Origin: Anaerolineae bacterium
GTDB taxonomy: Bacteria; Chloroflexota; Anaerolineae; Aggregatilineales; Phototrophicaceae
Reading direction: 5' to 3'
Assembly (NCBI GenBank): GCA_025454715.1
Contig: JALONY010000115.1
Span: forward strand, 1-19,869
DNA: 19,869 nucleotides
Numbering within the stretch: the first letter of the stretch is position 1; each line of letters starts with the position of its first letter. Position numbers and translations under genes: made by a program. This document shows, piece by piece, positions 1-6,280 of the stretch. The notes beneath the pieces are model-generated. The model ran no database searches and was not told the DNA's origin. It worked only from the letters and a program-made list of their open reading frames with translations.

Positions 1-554
1 ACGCCGATGTCGAGGCTGAGCTCGTGGGCGGTGTGCGGCACGCTGTGGCACAGCCCGACCGTGGCAATCTTGCTGCCGCGGCTGAGCGCCCACTGGTTCA
101 TGCACATCGGGTTGACGTAGTTCAAAAACAGCGCGTGTGGGCACAATTCTTCCATCTCACGGGCGATGTCCAGCAAGACCGGAATCGTCCGCAAGCCGCG
201 CATGATGCCGCCGATGCCCAGCGTGTCGGCGATGGTCTGGCGCAGGCCGTATTTCTTGGGAATCTCGAAATCGACCACCGTACCGGGCTTATAACCGGCC
301 ACCTGAATCATGCAAATCACGTAATCCGCACCATCCAGCGCAACGCGCCGGTCGGTGGTGCTGGTGATGGTCGGGTTAGCGCCCAAGGCTTGCGCCACCT
401 TGCGCGCCACCACCTCGGAGGTCTTCAGGCGCTCGGCGTCGATGTCCATCAAGCGGATGTCGCTGTTGGCCAGCTCGGGGAAGCCGAGGATGTCGCCCAG
501 CAGGTTCTTGGCGAACACCGTGCTGCCCGCCCCAATAAACGCAATCGTTGGCAT
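1..554 (-). CDS. GH4 alpha-galactosidase-like glycosidase (5' part, runs off window)
   Basis: The window holds the first 184 codons; the gene continues past base 1. The N-terminus has the NAD-binding Rossmann signature of glycoside hydrolase family 4, GAGSTVFAKNL at residues 8-18. Further on are an NYVNPM segment and VGLCHSV, the region that supplies the family's metal-binding Cys. GH4 enzymes use NAD+, a divalent metal and a redox-elimination mechanism to split alpha-glycosides in the cytoplasm. The sequence looks closest to the MelA-like alpha-galactosidase/alpha-glucosidase branch, but substrate cannot be fixed from this fragment. ATG at 554 is preceded by a GAGGAG ribosome site about 9 bases upstream. 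A LacI-family regulator gene lies directly upstream on the same strand, and its putative operator overlaps the region just before this start, so carbohydrate-responsive repression is likely. Confidence 0.88.
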   Translation of the reverse strand, partial: MPTIAFIGAGSTVFAKNLLGDILGFPELANSDIRLMDIDAERLKTSEVVARKVAQALGANPTITSTTDRRVALDGADYVICMIQVAGYKPGTVVDFEIPKKYGLRQTIADTLGIGGIMRGLRTIPVLLDIAREMEELCPHALFLNYVNPMCMNQWALSRGSKIATVGLCHSVPHTAHELSLDIG

Positions 555-571
555 GTGACTCGTCTCCTCAG

Positions 572-583
572 TGATACGTATTG
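572..583. promoter_or_regulatory. Putative LacI-family operator before the GH4 gene
   Basis: TGATACGTATTG carries the palindromic core ATACGTAT (574-581), the same core as the perfect palindrome in front of the neighbouring lacI-type gene. It lies 18-29 bases upstream of the GH4 start. It overlaps a possible -10 (AATACG on the minus strand) that sits 17 bases after a TTGTTT -35-like box. A central CpG in a short palindrome is usual for LacI-family operators. The assignment to the neighbouring regulator is inference. Confidence 0.55.
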
Positions 584-603
584 CCGAAACAACGCACAGA
601 AAC

Positions 604-639
604 AAAAAAAGAACACGCAGCACGCGGGCATCTCCCGCG
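604..639 (-). terminator. Weak terminator-like hairpin after the lacI-type gene
   Basis: On the minus strand, just after the stop at 647, a 6-bp stem (CGCGGG at 623-628 with CCCGCG at 634-639, 5-base loop) is followed after 12 bases by seven T residues. The gap between stem and T-run is too long for a textbook intrinsic terminator, so read-through into the GH4 gene is possible. Confidence 0.3.
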
Positions 640-646
640 GTCATGC

Positions 647-1687
647 CTAATCGAGGCGGGTCAGCCCCCCACAAGACCCCCGCACAATCAACGCCGTCTC
701 CAGCCACTCGACCGGTGGGGCGCTGGGTTGCTCGTCAATCAAGCGCAACAGCATCTCCGCGGCGCGCCGCCCCATCTCGACCTCTGGGGCGCGGATGGTG
801 GTCAGGGCTGGGTAGGTGAACTCGGCAAAGCGCATGTCGTCATACCCCACCAACGCGAGGTCATCGGGCACGCGCACCCCACGCGCTTGGCACGCCCGCA
901 ACGCGCCCAACGCCATCAGGTCGTTCATCGCAAAGACCGCCGTGGGCGGCTGGGGCAAGGCCAACAAGCGGTGCATGGCCGCCTCGCCAGTGTCGGGGTC
1001 GAAGCGCCCGTTGACCACGTACTCCGGCGGCATGTCCACGCCCGCCTCGGACAAGGTGTCGATAAAGGCGTCATAGCGCGAGACGATGTGGGCGTGGTCG
1101 AGGATGGCGTAGGGGATGCAACCGATGCGCCGGTGCCCCAAGCTGAGCAGGTGATGCGCCGCCGCCCGTGCGCCCGCGATATGGTCGATGGCCACCAACG
1201 GCAGGCCGTGTGGCTGGTCGGCATCGAGCAATACCAGCGAGAACCCCTCGTGATATAGGCTGTGGATGGTGGCGCTGGGCAAGCGACAATTGACCAAGAT
1301 GGCACCGTCGGCCACACTGCTCTTCAGCAAATGGCGCACCACGTCGGTATTGCTGCCGTCCTGCACCCGCTCGACCAACAAGCGCAAGCCTTGCACGCTG
1401 GCCACCTCGGTGATGCCGGTCAGCACGTTGGGGATGTACGGGTCGCGGAAGACCTGCTCATGCGGGTCGAACAAGATGATGGCCAAGGTGTTGGCGCGCC
1501 CGCTGACCAGCGCCCGCGCCGCCGCCTGCGGCACATACCCCAGCGTATGGGCGGCTTTCAGCACCCGTTCGCGGGTCTCCTTGCTGGCGCTGGGGGTGTC
1601 ATCACCGGCCAAAATCAGCGAGACGGTGGTCTGCGACACCCCGACCGATAGGGCAATCTCTTTTTGGGTCACACGGCGACGGGACAT
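647..1687 (-). CDS. LacI-family transcriptional regulator
   Basis: The 346-residue product has the LacI family layout: an N-terminal helix-turn-helix (VTQKEIALSVGVSQTTVSLI, residues 6-25), a hinge region with VLKAAHTLGYVPQAAARAL, then a periplasmic-binding-protein-like sugar-sensing domain with motifs such as FAMNDLMALGALRA and VPDDLALVGYDD. ATG at 1687 is chosen because the family starts a few residues before the helix-turn-helix; an upstream in-frame extension to 1774 would add 29 residues with no family match and would run through the operator. Length is normal for the family. The downstream gene on the same strand is a GH4 glycosidase, so this is probably its local repressor, responding to a galactoside or related sugar. 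A perfect palindrome 24-35 bases upstream of the start suggests autoregulation. Confidence 0.92.
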   Translation of the reverse strand: MSRRRVTQKEIALSVGVSQTTVSLILAGDDTPSASKETRERVLKAAHTLGYVPQAAARALVSGRANTLAIILFDPHEQVFRDPYIPNVLTGITEVASVQGLRLLVERVQDGSNTDVVRHLLKSSVADGAILVNCRLPSATIHSLYHEGFSLVLLDADQPHGLPLVAIDHIAGARAAAHHLLSLGHRRIGCIPYAILDHAHIVSRYDAFIDTLSEAGVDMPPEYVVNGRFDPDTGEAAMHRLLALPQPPTAVFAMNDLMALGALRACQARGVRVPDDLALVGYDDMRFAEFTYPALTTIRAPEVEMGRRAAEMLLRLIDEQPSAPPVEWLETALIVRGSCGGLTRLD

Positions 1688-1710
1688 CTCGAAAAACTTT
1701 CGCGATAAAC

Positions 1711-1722
1711 TAATACGTATTA
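1711..1722. promoter_or_regulatory. Perfect 12-bp palindrome, putative autoregulatory LacI operator
   Basis: TAATACGTATTA is a perfect palindrome with central CpG, located 24-35 bases before the regulator's start codon where a promoter would be expected. Its ATACGTAT core recurs at 574-581 before the GH4 gene. Shared sequence at both genes supports a common regulator; binding itself is inferred. Confidence 0.6.
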
Positions 1723-1768
1723 CTACCTCTAAGATAATGCGGAACGTGCGAAAAATCAAATCATAGGT

Positions 1769-1789
1769 GGTCACGACAAGGTCACGACA
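1769..1789. repeat. Helically phased 10-bp direct repeat upstream of the lacI-type gene
   Basis: GGTCACGACA occurs at 1769-1778 and again at 1780-1789, an 11-base period close to one DNA turn. It lies about 82-102 bases upstream of the LacI-type start, between that gene and the end of the receiver gene at 1865. Such spacing suits a direct-repeat activator site, but no binder can be named. Confidence 0.35.
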
Positions 1790-1800
1790 GAGAATAACAC

Positions 1801-1834
1801 AAAAACGCGCCGACGCAACGTGTGCGCCAGCGCG
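1801..1834 (-). terminator. Probable intrinsic terminator of the receiver gene
   Basis: Read on the minus strand after the stop at 1865, an outer CGCGC/GCGCG stem (1830-1834 with 1806-1810) encloses an inner CGCA/TGCG stem, separated by a small internal loop, and is followed directly by TTTTT (1805-1801). The position and T-run fit an intrinsic terminator; the interrupted stem lowers confidence. Confidence 0.45.
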
Positions 1835-1864
1835 AAACCAGCCGAGAAAAGCGGGAAATTGGTC

Positions 1865-2248
1865 TTAGGCGGGCTGCCGCTTGGCCTCGCGGCGCGACAG
1901 CAAGCGGTCGGCCATCTGCACCAACATCGGCGCATCGACCGGCTTGAGCAAGAACAGGTCGGCCAGCTCGGCATCGGGCGAGCTTTGGTACATCTGGTTG
2001 CCGGTCACGAAGATAATCTTGGTGTCATCGAAGCGGGTTTGTTGGCGCACCCAGTGGGCAATCTGCAAGCCCGAGACGTTGGGCAGGTTGATGTCGAGCA
2101 ACAACACATCGGGCGTATAGTACGCCAGATAATCCATCGCCTCTTGTCCATCCTGAATCGACTCGATGCTGTGCCCCTTGCTGCGGAACACCCAAGAGAA
2201 GATGAACTGGAGGTCGTCGCTGTCTTCTACGATCAAGATTTTGGCCAT
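1865..2248 (-). CDS. Stand-alone receiver (CheY-like) response regulator
   Basis: The 127-residue protein is a single receiver domain with no output domain. The acidic pocket is E8-D9, the phosphoacceptor is D52 (in LLLDINLPNVSG), the switch Thr is T82 (FVTGN) and the conserved Lys is K102 (LLKPVD), so it should be phosphorylatable. ATG at 2248 has an AGGAG ribosome site about 9 bases upstream. It is transcribed divergently from an H-NOX/histidine-kinase/receiver operon across a 448-base intergenic region. That makes it a candidate third phosphorylation target of the same kinase, though it could also serve an unlinked kinase. With no DNA-binding domain, its output must be protein-protein contact. 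Confidence 0.9.
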   Translation of the reverse strand: MAKILIVEDSDDLQFIFSWVFRSKGHSIESIQDGQEAMDYLAYYTPDVLLLDINLPNVSGLQIAHWVRQQTRFDDTKIIFVTGNQMYQSSPDAELADLFLLKPVDAPMLVQMADRLLSRREAKRQPA

Positions 2249-2696
2249 GGTGATGTGCTCCTAGAAGCTAAACCGTTAAAACGTGTGCCGATGAGAATGC
2301 GCTTTCGGCTCATAAACCGAACCTGACAACGCATATGATAACGTTTCCAATCATAGCGTGTTACATCTGTTTTTCAATGAGCAAATGAGGATTAAAAGGT
2401 ACTTTAGTCATGTGGTTAAACACTACCCTTATCCTGCCATTACGATCAACGGGAAAACGGCTTTATTTCTTTTAGTATTAACGAAAAACCTTACGGTTAA
2501 CATCTGTTTCGATTGATGTTCAGTCCTATATAAGCGAGACTAGCCACATTACCAGTCTTTCAAGCATTAAGCCCAGTTTTACCCTCAGCCGGTGGCTTAA
2601 CGCACAAATTAGCCATTGTCCGGCTTGCCCTTTTGACGGTATCGTTAACATAACCGTCTAAGCACGCCGTGTTGGGTAGTCTATAGGTATACAGAG
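2249..2696. other. AT-rich 448-base divergent intergenic region without a gene
   Basis: No convincing coding sequence is present. The stretch is clearly richer in A and T than the flanking genes and must hold the promoters of the divergent receiver gene and the H-NOX operon. It contains a 10-base direct repeat, ACATCTGTTT, at 2363-2372 and 2500-2509. In each case a related (T/C)(T/G)A(A/T)TGA-like tail follows. GTTAA(A/C) occurs at 2275-2280, 2415-2420, 2496-2501 and 2644-2649. These may be regulator sites; A/T-rich composition makes short matches less significant. Confidence 0.6.
2633..2661 (+). promoter_or_regulatory. Possible promoter of the H-NOX operon
   Basis: TTGACG at 2633-2638 is a good -35 match, followed after 17 bases by GTCTAA, a poor -10. 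A GTTAAC palindrome (2644-2649) lies in the spacer, where a regulator could act. The expected start would leave a leader of about 30 bases before the ATG at 2697. Only the -35 box is strong. Confidence 0.35.
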
Positions 2697-3263
2697 ATGA
2701 TTGGCATCATCAACAAGCTGTTGTTCGAGTTCGTGGGGCACCAATGGGGTGCCGAGACCGAGGGCAAGCTCCGCGCCGAAACCGGTACCCAGATGGTCGA
2801 GTTTCGGATGGACACCTACTACCCCGATACCGAGTGGCAAGCCCAGCTCGCCGCCGCGTTGCGCGTCACAGGACAAGCCGAAGAGGCGTTCGTCTGGGAT
2901 TTCGGGCATTATTGCGGCGTGGAACTGCTGAAAGGGTTCAGCGGGTTCGTGCGCGGGGTGACGACCACCCGCGAGGTCATCACCCGCCAGCCGCGCATCC
3001 ACAACACCTTGTCGTCCACCTTCGCCCGTGAAGACCGTGACCGCATCAACGAAAAGTTTCGGTTGGCGGAGCTGAGCGACCGCACCATCATGCATTACCA
3101 ATCGCCCAACCGCCTGTGCACGCTGTACCGCAGCATCGCGCAGTGGGTGGCCGACGAGTTCGGCGATACCATCGTCATCGAGGAGCCGCGTTGCCAAAAG
3201 CGCGGCGACGCCGAGTGCGAAATCCACATCATCTACAAAGGCAAGAAAGGCCAACCGGCGTGA
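2697..3263 (+). CDS. H-NOX (heme NO/oxygen-binding) sensor protein
   Basis: The 188-residue product matches the length and layout of bacterial H-NOX proteins. Its N-terminus (MIGIINKLLFEFV) fits the family, and H102 falls in the expected place (RIHNTL) for the proximal heme ligand. The heme-propionate motif YxSxR appears as Y134-Q-S136-P-N138-R139, so the Arg position itself is Asn, with an Arg one residue later. Cysteines C141, C166 and C174 have the same spacing as the zinc-binding cysteines reported in Vibrio/Shewanella H-NOX; Glu163 replaces the His ligand. H-NOX proteins bind NO in the cytoplasm and control a partner enzyme in trans. The next gene, overlapping by four bases, is a histidine kinase, the classical partner. 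Ribosome site before ATG 2697 is weak (AGG about 10 bases upstream). Distal-pocket chemistry and ligand preference cannot be read with certainty. Confidence 0.87.
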   Translation: MIGIINKLLFEFVGHQWGAETEGKLRAETGTQMVEFRMDTYYPDTEWQAQLAAALRVTGQAEEAFVWDFGHYCGVELLKGFSGFVRGVTTTREVITRQPRIHNTLSSTFAREDRDRINEKFRLAELSDRTIMHYQSPNRLCTLYRSIAQWVADEFGDTIVIEEPRCQKRGDAECEIHIIYKGKKGQPA

Positions 3264-4624
3264 CCCCCACCCCACCCTCTCCCCTTCCCTCGCCTGCCGA
3301 CCTCGCCAGCACTGACCTCGCCGAGGTCGAGCGCATCGCGGATGCGTTGGGTCAGGTGGTCTTGGGCGACTTCGACCTGACCGTGCAGACCACCAGCAAG
3401 CACCCGATCGTGCAGAAGCTGGCGCTGATGGTCAACTTTACGCTGGCCAGCGTGCGCCAGACCATGGAGCAAAACGAGCGCGTCGAGAGCGCCCTGAAGT
3501 CGCAGATGTTCTTGATGCAGCTCATCGACCTGCAAACCGACCTGATTTTTACCCTCGATACCGAGGGGCGCACGGTGCTGATCAACAAGGCCGCCTGCGA
3601 CTTCTTGGGGGTCTACCCCGAGCAAGTGATGGGGCAACGCCCCAGCGACATCGACCACCCGCAAAAGCGCCTCGCCCAAGCCGTGGTCGAGACGGCGCGG
3701 CGCATCGCCAGCACCGGCAAGCCGATGCTCAACCTCGAGCAACGAGTCCCCGACCGTGACGGCAAAGTCCACTGGTTCAAGTCCAACTTCGTGCCGGTCA
3801 TGGACGACCAGTACCGCGTCACCCAAGTCTTGTTCGTGATGAGTGACGTGACCGAGCTACGCGAGGCGGCGCACGAGATGGGCGTGATGGTCAACGACCT
3901 GCAACAAGCCCTCAAGTTCAAAGACCAGTTCATGGCCGTGATGAGCCACGAACTGCGTACCCCGCTCAACGCCATCCTCGGCTTCACCGGCATCGCCCTG
4001 ATGACCGGCGACGCCTCATCACAAATGCAGCGCATGTTGGAGCGCATCGACTTCAATGCCCGCCGCCTCGTCAGCCTGATTAACGACGTGCTCGATTTGT
4101 CGCGCATCAACGCCGGGCGCATCGACATCCTGTGGGAGCGCGTGACCATCCGTGAGCTGGCGCAGGCATGGCACGACAGCTTCTTGCCACGCGCCACCGC
4201 CAAAGGCGTCCAGCTCGTGCTCGACATCGCGCCCGACCTGCCCGAGACGCTCGAGACCGACCCCGACCGCCTGACCCAAATCGCCAACAACCTGCTGACC
4301 AACGCGACCAAGTTCACCGAAAAGGGCAGCGTGACGCTGTCGTTGCGCCGCCTCGACGAGGCGCGCTGGGCGCTGACCGTGCGCGATACCGGCATCGGCA
4401 TCTCCGAGGCCTACCAAACCGCCATCTTCGAGGAGTTCCGCCAAGTCGAGGCCGGGATGCAGAGCAAATACGGCGGCGCGGGCTTGGGCTTGTCCATCGT
4501 GCAAAAATTGTGCGTGCTGATGGGCGGGCAAATCGCCGTCCAGAGCAAGCTGGGTGAGGGGAGCACCTTCACCGCCAGCCTGCCGCTCAGCCGCCCCGCC
4601 CTGATTGCCCCCAAGGAGGCCTAA
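3260..4624 (+). CDS. Soluble PAS-domain histidine kinase, H-NOX partner
   Basis: This 454-residue kinase has no transmembrane segment or signal peptide. After a Pro-rich start and a helical region (about residues 15-80), a PAS domain spans about 85-202. A HisKA dimerisation domain follows with phospho-His H230 in MSHELRTPLN, then a HATPase domain (about 335-442) with N box N348, G1 motif DTGIGI near 376, F box FEEFRQ and G2 motif YGGAGLGLS near 404-412. All catalytic motifs are intact. The start is GTG at 3260, overlapping the H-NOX stop as GTGA, with AAAGG about 9 bases upstream; an ATG-initiated extension would overlap H-NOX by 148 bases and encodes an Arg-rich non-homologous stretch. Translational coupling and order match H-NOX-associated kinases, whose autophosphorylation is changed by the NO state of H-NOX. 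Two receiver genes follow. Confidence 0.92.
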   Translation: MTPTPPSPLPSPADLASTDLAEVERIADALGQVVLGDFDLTVQTTSKHPIVQKLALMVNFTLASVRQTMEQNERVESALKSQMFLMQLIDLQTDLIFTLDTEGRTVLINKAACDFLGVYPEQVMGQRPSDIDHPQKRLAQAVVETARRIASTGKPMLNLEQRVPDRDGKVHWFKSNFVPVMDDQYRVTQVLFVMSDVTELREAAHEMGVMVNDLQQALKFKDQFMAVMSHELRTPLNAILGFTGIALMTGDASSQMQRMLERIDFNARRLVSLINDVLDLSRINAGRIDILWERVTIRELAQAWHDSFLPRATAKGVQLVLDIAPDLPETLETDPDRLTQIANNLLTNATKFTEKGSVTLSLRRLDEARWALTVRDTGIGISEAYQTAIFEEFRQVEAGMQSKYGGAGLGLSIVQKLCVLMGGQIAVQSKLGEGSTFTASLPLSRPALIAPKEA

Positions 4625-4627
4625 CCG

Positions 4628-5059
4628 ATGCCTTTTACGCCCAACCTCGTGCTGACAGGCTGGACGGTCTTGGTGGTCGATGACGAGCCCGACAATGTGC
4701 TGGTCGCCCAGATGTTGTTGGAGATGCACGGCCTAACCGTGTACACCGCCCGCAACGGCCTCGAGGCGTTGGCGTGGTTGCGCGCCAACCCCCTGCCCGA
4801 TTTCGTGCTGTGCGACATCTCGATGCCCAAGATGGACGGCTGGGAGGTCATCGCCAACCTGCGCGCCGACCCCGCGCTGGCGCACCTGTGCGTGTTCGCC
4901 CTCACCGCCTATGCCATGCAAACCGACCGCGAGCGCGCCGTTGCCGCCGGTTTCAACGCGCACCTCGCCAAGCCGATCGACCCGATGACACTGGCCGATG
5001 ATTTGGTTAAAATCATGCGCGAGGTGCCCTATCTTGCACCGCGCTTATCCAGCACCTGA
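4628..5059 (+). CDS. Stand-alone receiver response regulator (first in operon)
   Basis: The 143-residue product is a single receiver domain with acidic pair D18-D19, phosphoacceptor D63 (VLCDISMPKMDGWE), switch Thr T93 (ALTAYA) and Lys K115 (LAKPID). It resembles receivers found at the C-terminus of hybrid kinases. An AAGGAGG ribosome site inside the end of the kinase gene precedes ATG 4628, and only three bases separate the two genes, so co-translation with the kinase is expected. It is the most likely direct phosphate acceptor of that kinase. No DNA-binding or enzymatic output domain is present; the short C-terminal tail after the domain is not recognisable. Confidence 0.9.
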   Translation: MPFTPNLVLTGWTVLVVDDEPDNVLVAQMLLEMHGLTVYTARNGLEALAWLRANPLPDFVLCDISMPKMDGWEVIANLRADPALAHLCVFALTAYAMQTDRERAVAAGFNAHLAKPIDPMTLADDLVKIMREVPYLAPRLSST

Positions 5060-5086
5060 CGCCCCCCATCCAAGGAGTGCCCAATC

Positions 5087-5461
5087 ATGAGCCAACCAAC
5101 CATTTTGGTGGTCGAAGACGACACCGACTCCCAATCCGTCTTATGTTGGGCGGTCGAGTCACGCGGTGCCACCTGCCTGTTGGCCGGTAGCGTCGCAGAG
5201 GCCAACCAACAAATCACGGCCACCGAGGGCATGGTCAATGGGCTGGTGCTCGACTTTCACCTGCCCGACGGCGACGGGATGCAGCTCGGTTTGCAGCTCA
5301 AGCGCCAAATCGACCGCCCGGGCGTCCCGTTGATTGGCGTGACCGCCTACTACACCCCCGAACTCCGCAACCAAGCCCTCGCGGCAGGCTATGACGCTTG
5401 TTTTGCCAAGCCGTTGCCGATGGACGAGTTCATCGCCACCCTCAACCGCTTGGTCAAGTGA
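5087..5461 (+). CDS. Stand-alone receiver response regulator (last in operon)
   Basis: This 124-residue protein is a single receiver domain: acidic pocket E10-D11-D12, phosphoacceptor D56 (LVLDFHLPDGDG), switch Thr T86 (GVTAYY) and Lys K108 (FAKPLP). AAGGAG about 9 bases before ATG 5087 is a good ribosome site. It lies 27 bases after the preceding receiver gene and is probably the last gene of the H-NOX operon, followed by a hairpin and a convergent gene. Two receivers behind one kinase suggest either a branched output or a phosphate sink. It differs enough from the first receiver that recent duplication is unlikely. Confidence 0.9.
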   Translation: MSQPTILVVEDDTDSQSVLCWAVESRGATCLLAGSVAEANQQITATEGMVNGLVLDFHLPDGDGMQLGLQLKRQIDRPGVPLIGVTAYYTPELRNQALAAGYDACFAKPLPMDEFIATLNRLVK

Positions 5462-5475
5462 CCGGCACCGACAAT

Positions 5476-5501
5476 GGGGCATGACCGTGTGGCCATGCCC
5501 C
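5476..5501. terminator. Hairpin between convergent genes
   Basis: GGGGCATG (5476-5483) pairs with CATGCCCC (5494-5501). Two further CC/GG pairs extend the stem past one mismatch. It lies between the end of the receiver operon (5461) and the end of the convergent CPBP-family gene (5512). Neither strand has a T-run after it, so termination is suggested by position rather than by a full intrinsic signal. Confidence 0.4.
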
Positions 5502-5511
5502 GCCGTGTATC

Positions 5512-6147
5512 TCAGGCCGCGGCCAGCAACACGCTGAAAATCAACACATCCTGCACGAAGTGGATGAACCACGCCCAAAACACCCCGCGAGTCTCGACCA
5601 GCGAGCGCGCCAGCAACCAGCCCAACACCCCCGACATCAGCGCCCCGACCACCCCACCCGGCACCCCGAAGTAGTGCGGCAGGCCAAACACCAAGGCCGA
5701 TACCAGATACACCCAGCGCACATGGACGACCCCATGCAGCCCGACCACCACCCCGAAACGGGTCAGTGCCTCCTCGGTAAAGGCGTTTAGGGTCGCCAGC
5801 ACCAAGACCACTGGCAGGTTGGCCAGCAAGGCCTCGACCCCCAAGCCAAGCGGCTGCACCACGTTGAGGTACAAAAACGCGCCGGTCGCCACCGACACCC
5901 AAAACGTGAAGCTCAGGCCGACGCTCCGCCACGATTCCCCATCGCCGACGCCCAGCAAACGCACCTGCGGGCGCACCGCATAAACCACCCCCAGATACGC
6001 CAATGCCATCCCAAACGTGATGACCTGATAGCTCAGGCGTTGGTTGACCTGTATATCGTCACTCACCTGAAGCCACGTCAGCGCCGCGATGTTTTGGCCG
6101 ACCACAATCAGCCCGACCACGCCCAACAGCGCCAACCCGACCAACAC
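5512..6147 (-). CDS. CPBP-family intramembrane metalloprotease-like protein
   Basis: The product, 211 residues from the chosen start, is a multi-pass membrane protein of the CPBP (CAAX protease/bacteriocin-processing, ABI) family. The diagnostic motifs are present: EE at 125-126 with R130 in NAFTEEALTRFG, a His in FGLPHYFG (158), and H196 with D200 in WFIHFVQDV. These form the metal/catalytic site in the family. Members cleave prenylated proteins or peptides within the membrane, but many have unknown targets. GTG at 6147 is preferred, with a GGGTGAG site about 12 bases upstream; GTG at 6168 is possible but almost leaderless. The longer frame reaching 6252 cannot be right because it would begin upstream of the promoter and inside the previous operon's terminator. 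The gene has its own promoter covered by two tandem palindromes, so tight repression is likely. Confidence 0.8.
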   Translation of the reverse strand: MLVGLALLGVVGLIVVGQNIAALTWLQVSDDIQVNQRLSYQVITFGMALAYLGVVYAVRPQVRLLGVGDGESWRSVGLSFTFWVSVATGAFLYLNVVQPLGLGVEALLANLPVVLVLATLNAFTEEALTRFGVVVGLHGVVHVRWVYLVSALVFGLPHYFGVPGGVVGALMSGVLGWLLARSLVETRGVFWAWFIHFVQDVLIFSVLLAAA

Positions 6148-6173
6148 TGGGGTGAGGCACTCACCCACAAAAC

Positions 6174-6204
6174 ATACTAAAAAGTATTGTATACTGAAAA
6201 GTAT
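6174..6204. promoter_or_regulatory. Two tandem operator-like palindromes over the CPBP promoter
   Basis: ATACTAAAAAGTAT (6174-6187) and ATACTGAAAAGTAT (6191-6204) are near-identical units, each an inverted repeat ATACT-N4-AGTAT. They are set 17 bases apart centre to centre. One overlaps the transcription start and -10 of the minus-strand promoter, the other fills its spacer. This is the layout of a cooperative repressor site. No regulator gene lies next to it, so the binder is unknown. Confidence 0.7.
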
Positions 6205-6216
6205 GGTTTGTGTCAA
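6188..6216 (-). promoter_or_regulatory. Near-consensus sigma-70-type promoter for the CPBP gene
   Basis: On the minus strand a perfect TTGACA -35 (6216-6211) is followed after exactly 17 bases by TATACA (6193-6188). The predicted start near 6181 leaves about 34 bases before GTG 6147. It lies immediately after the terminator of the liv-type operon, so the CPBP gene forms its own unit. Confidence 0.8.
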
Positions 6217-6218
6217 GC

Positions 6219-6245
6219 AAAAGCGCGCCCGTGGTCGAGGCGCGC
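6219..6245 (-). terminator. Intrinsic terminator of the liv-type operon
   Basis: On the minus strand, downstream of the livG stop at 6281, GCGCGCC (6245-6239) pairs with GGCGCGC (6229-6223) across a 9-base loop and is followed directly by TTTT (6222-6219). The -35 of the next gene begins three bases later. Confidence 0.75.
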
Positions 6246-6280
6246 CGTTCATCTTGTGTAGGTTGTCGGGCAGGGTCAGG

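Noticed and set aside
647..1774. LacI-type regulator starting at 1774
   Set aside because: The extension precedes the helix-turn-helix by 29 unusual residues and would span the operator and promoter region.
3116..4624. Histidine kinase starting at 3116
   Set aside because: It would overlap the H-NOX gene by 148 bases with an Arg/His-rich, non-homologous leader. GTG at 3260 has a ribosome site and a GTGA overlap.
5512..6252. CPBP gene starting at 6252
   Set aside because: That start lies upstream of the gene's own strong promoter and beyond the preceding operon's terminator, so it would not be in the transcript. The extra N-terminus also has no family resemblance.
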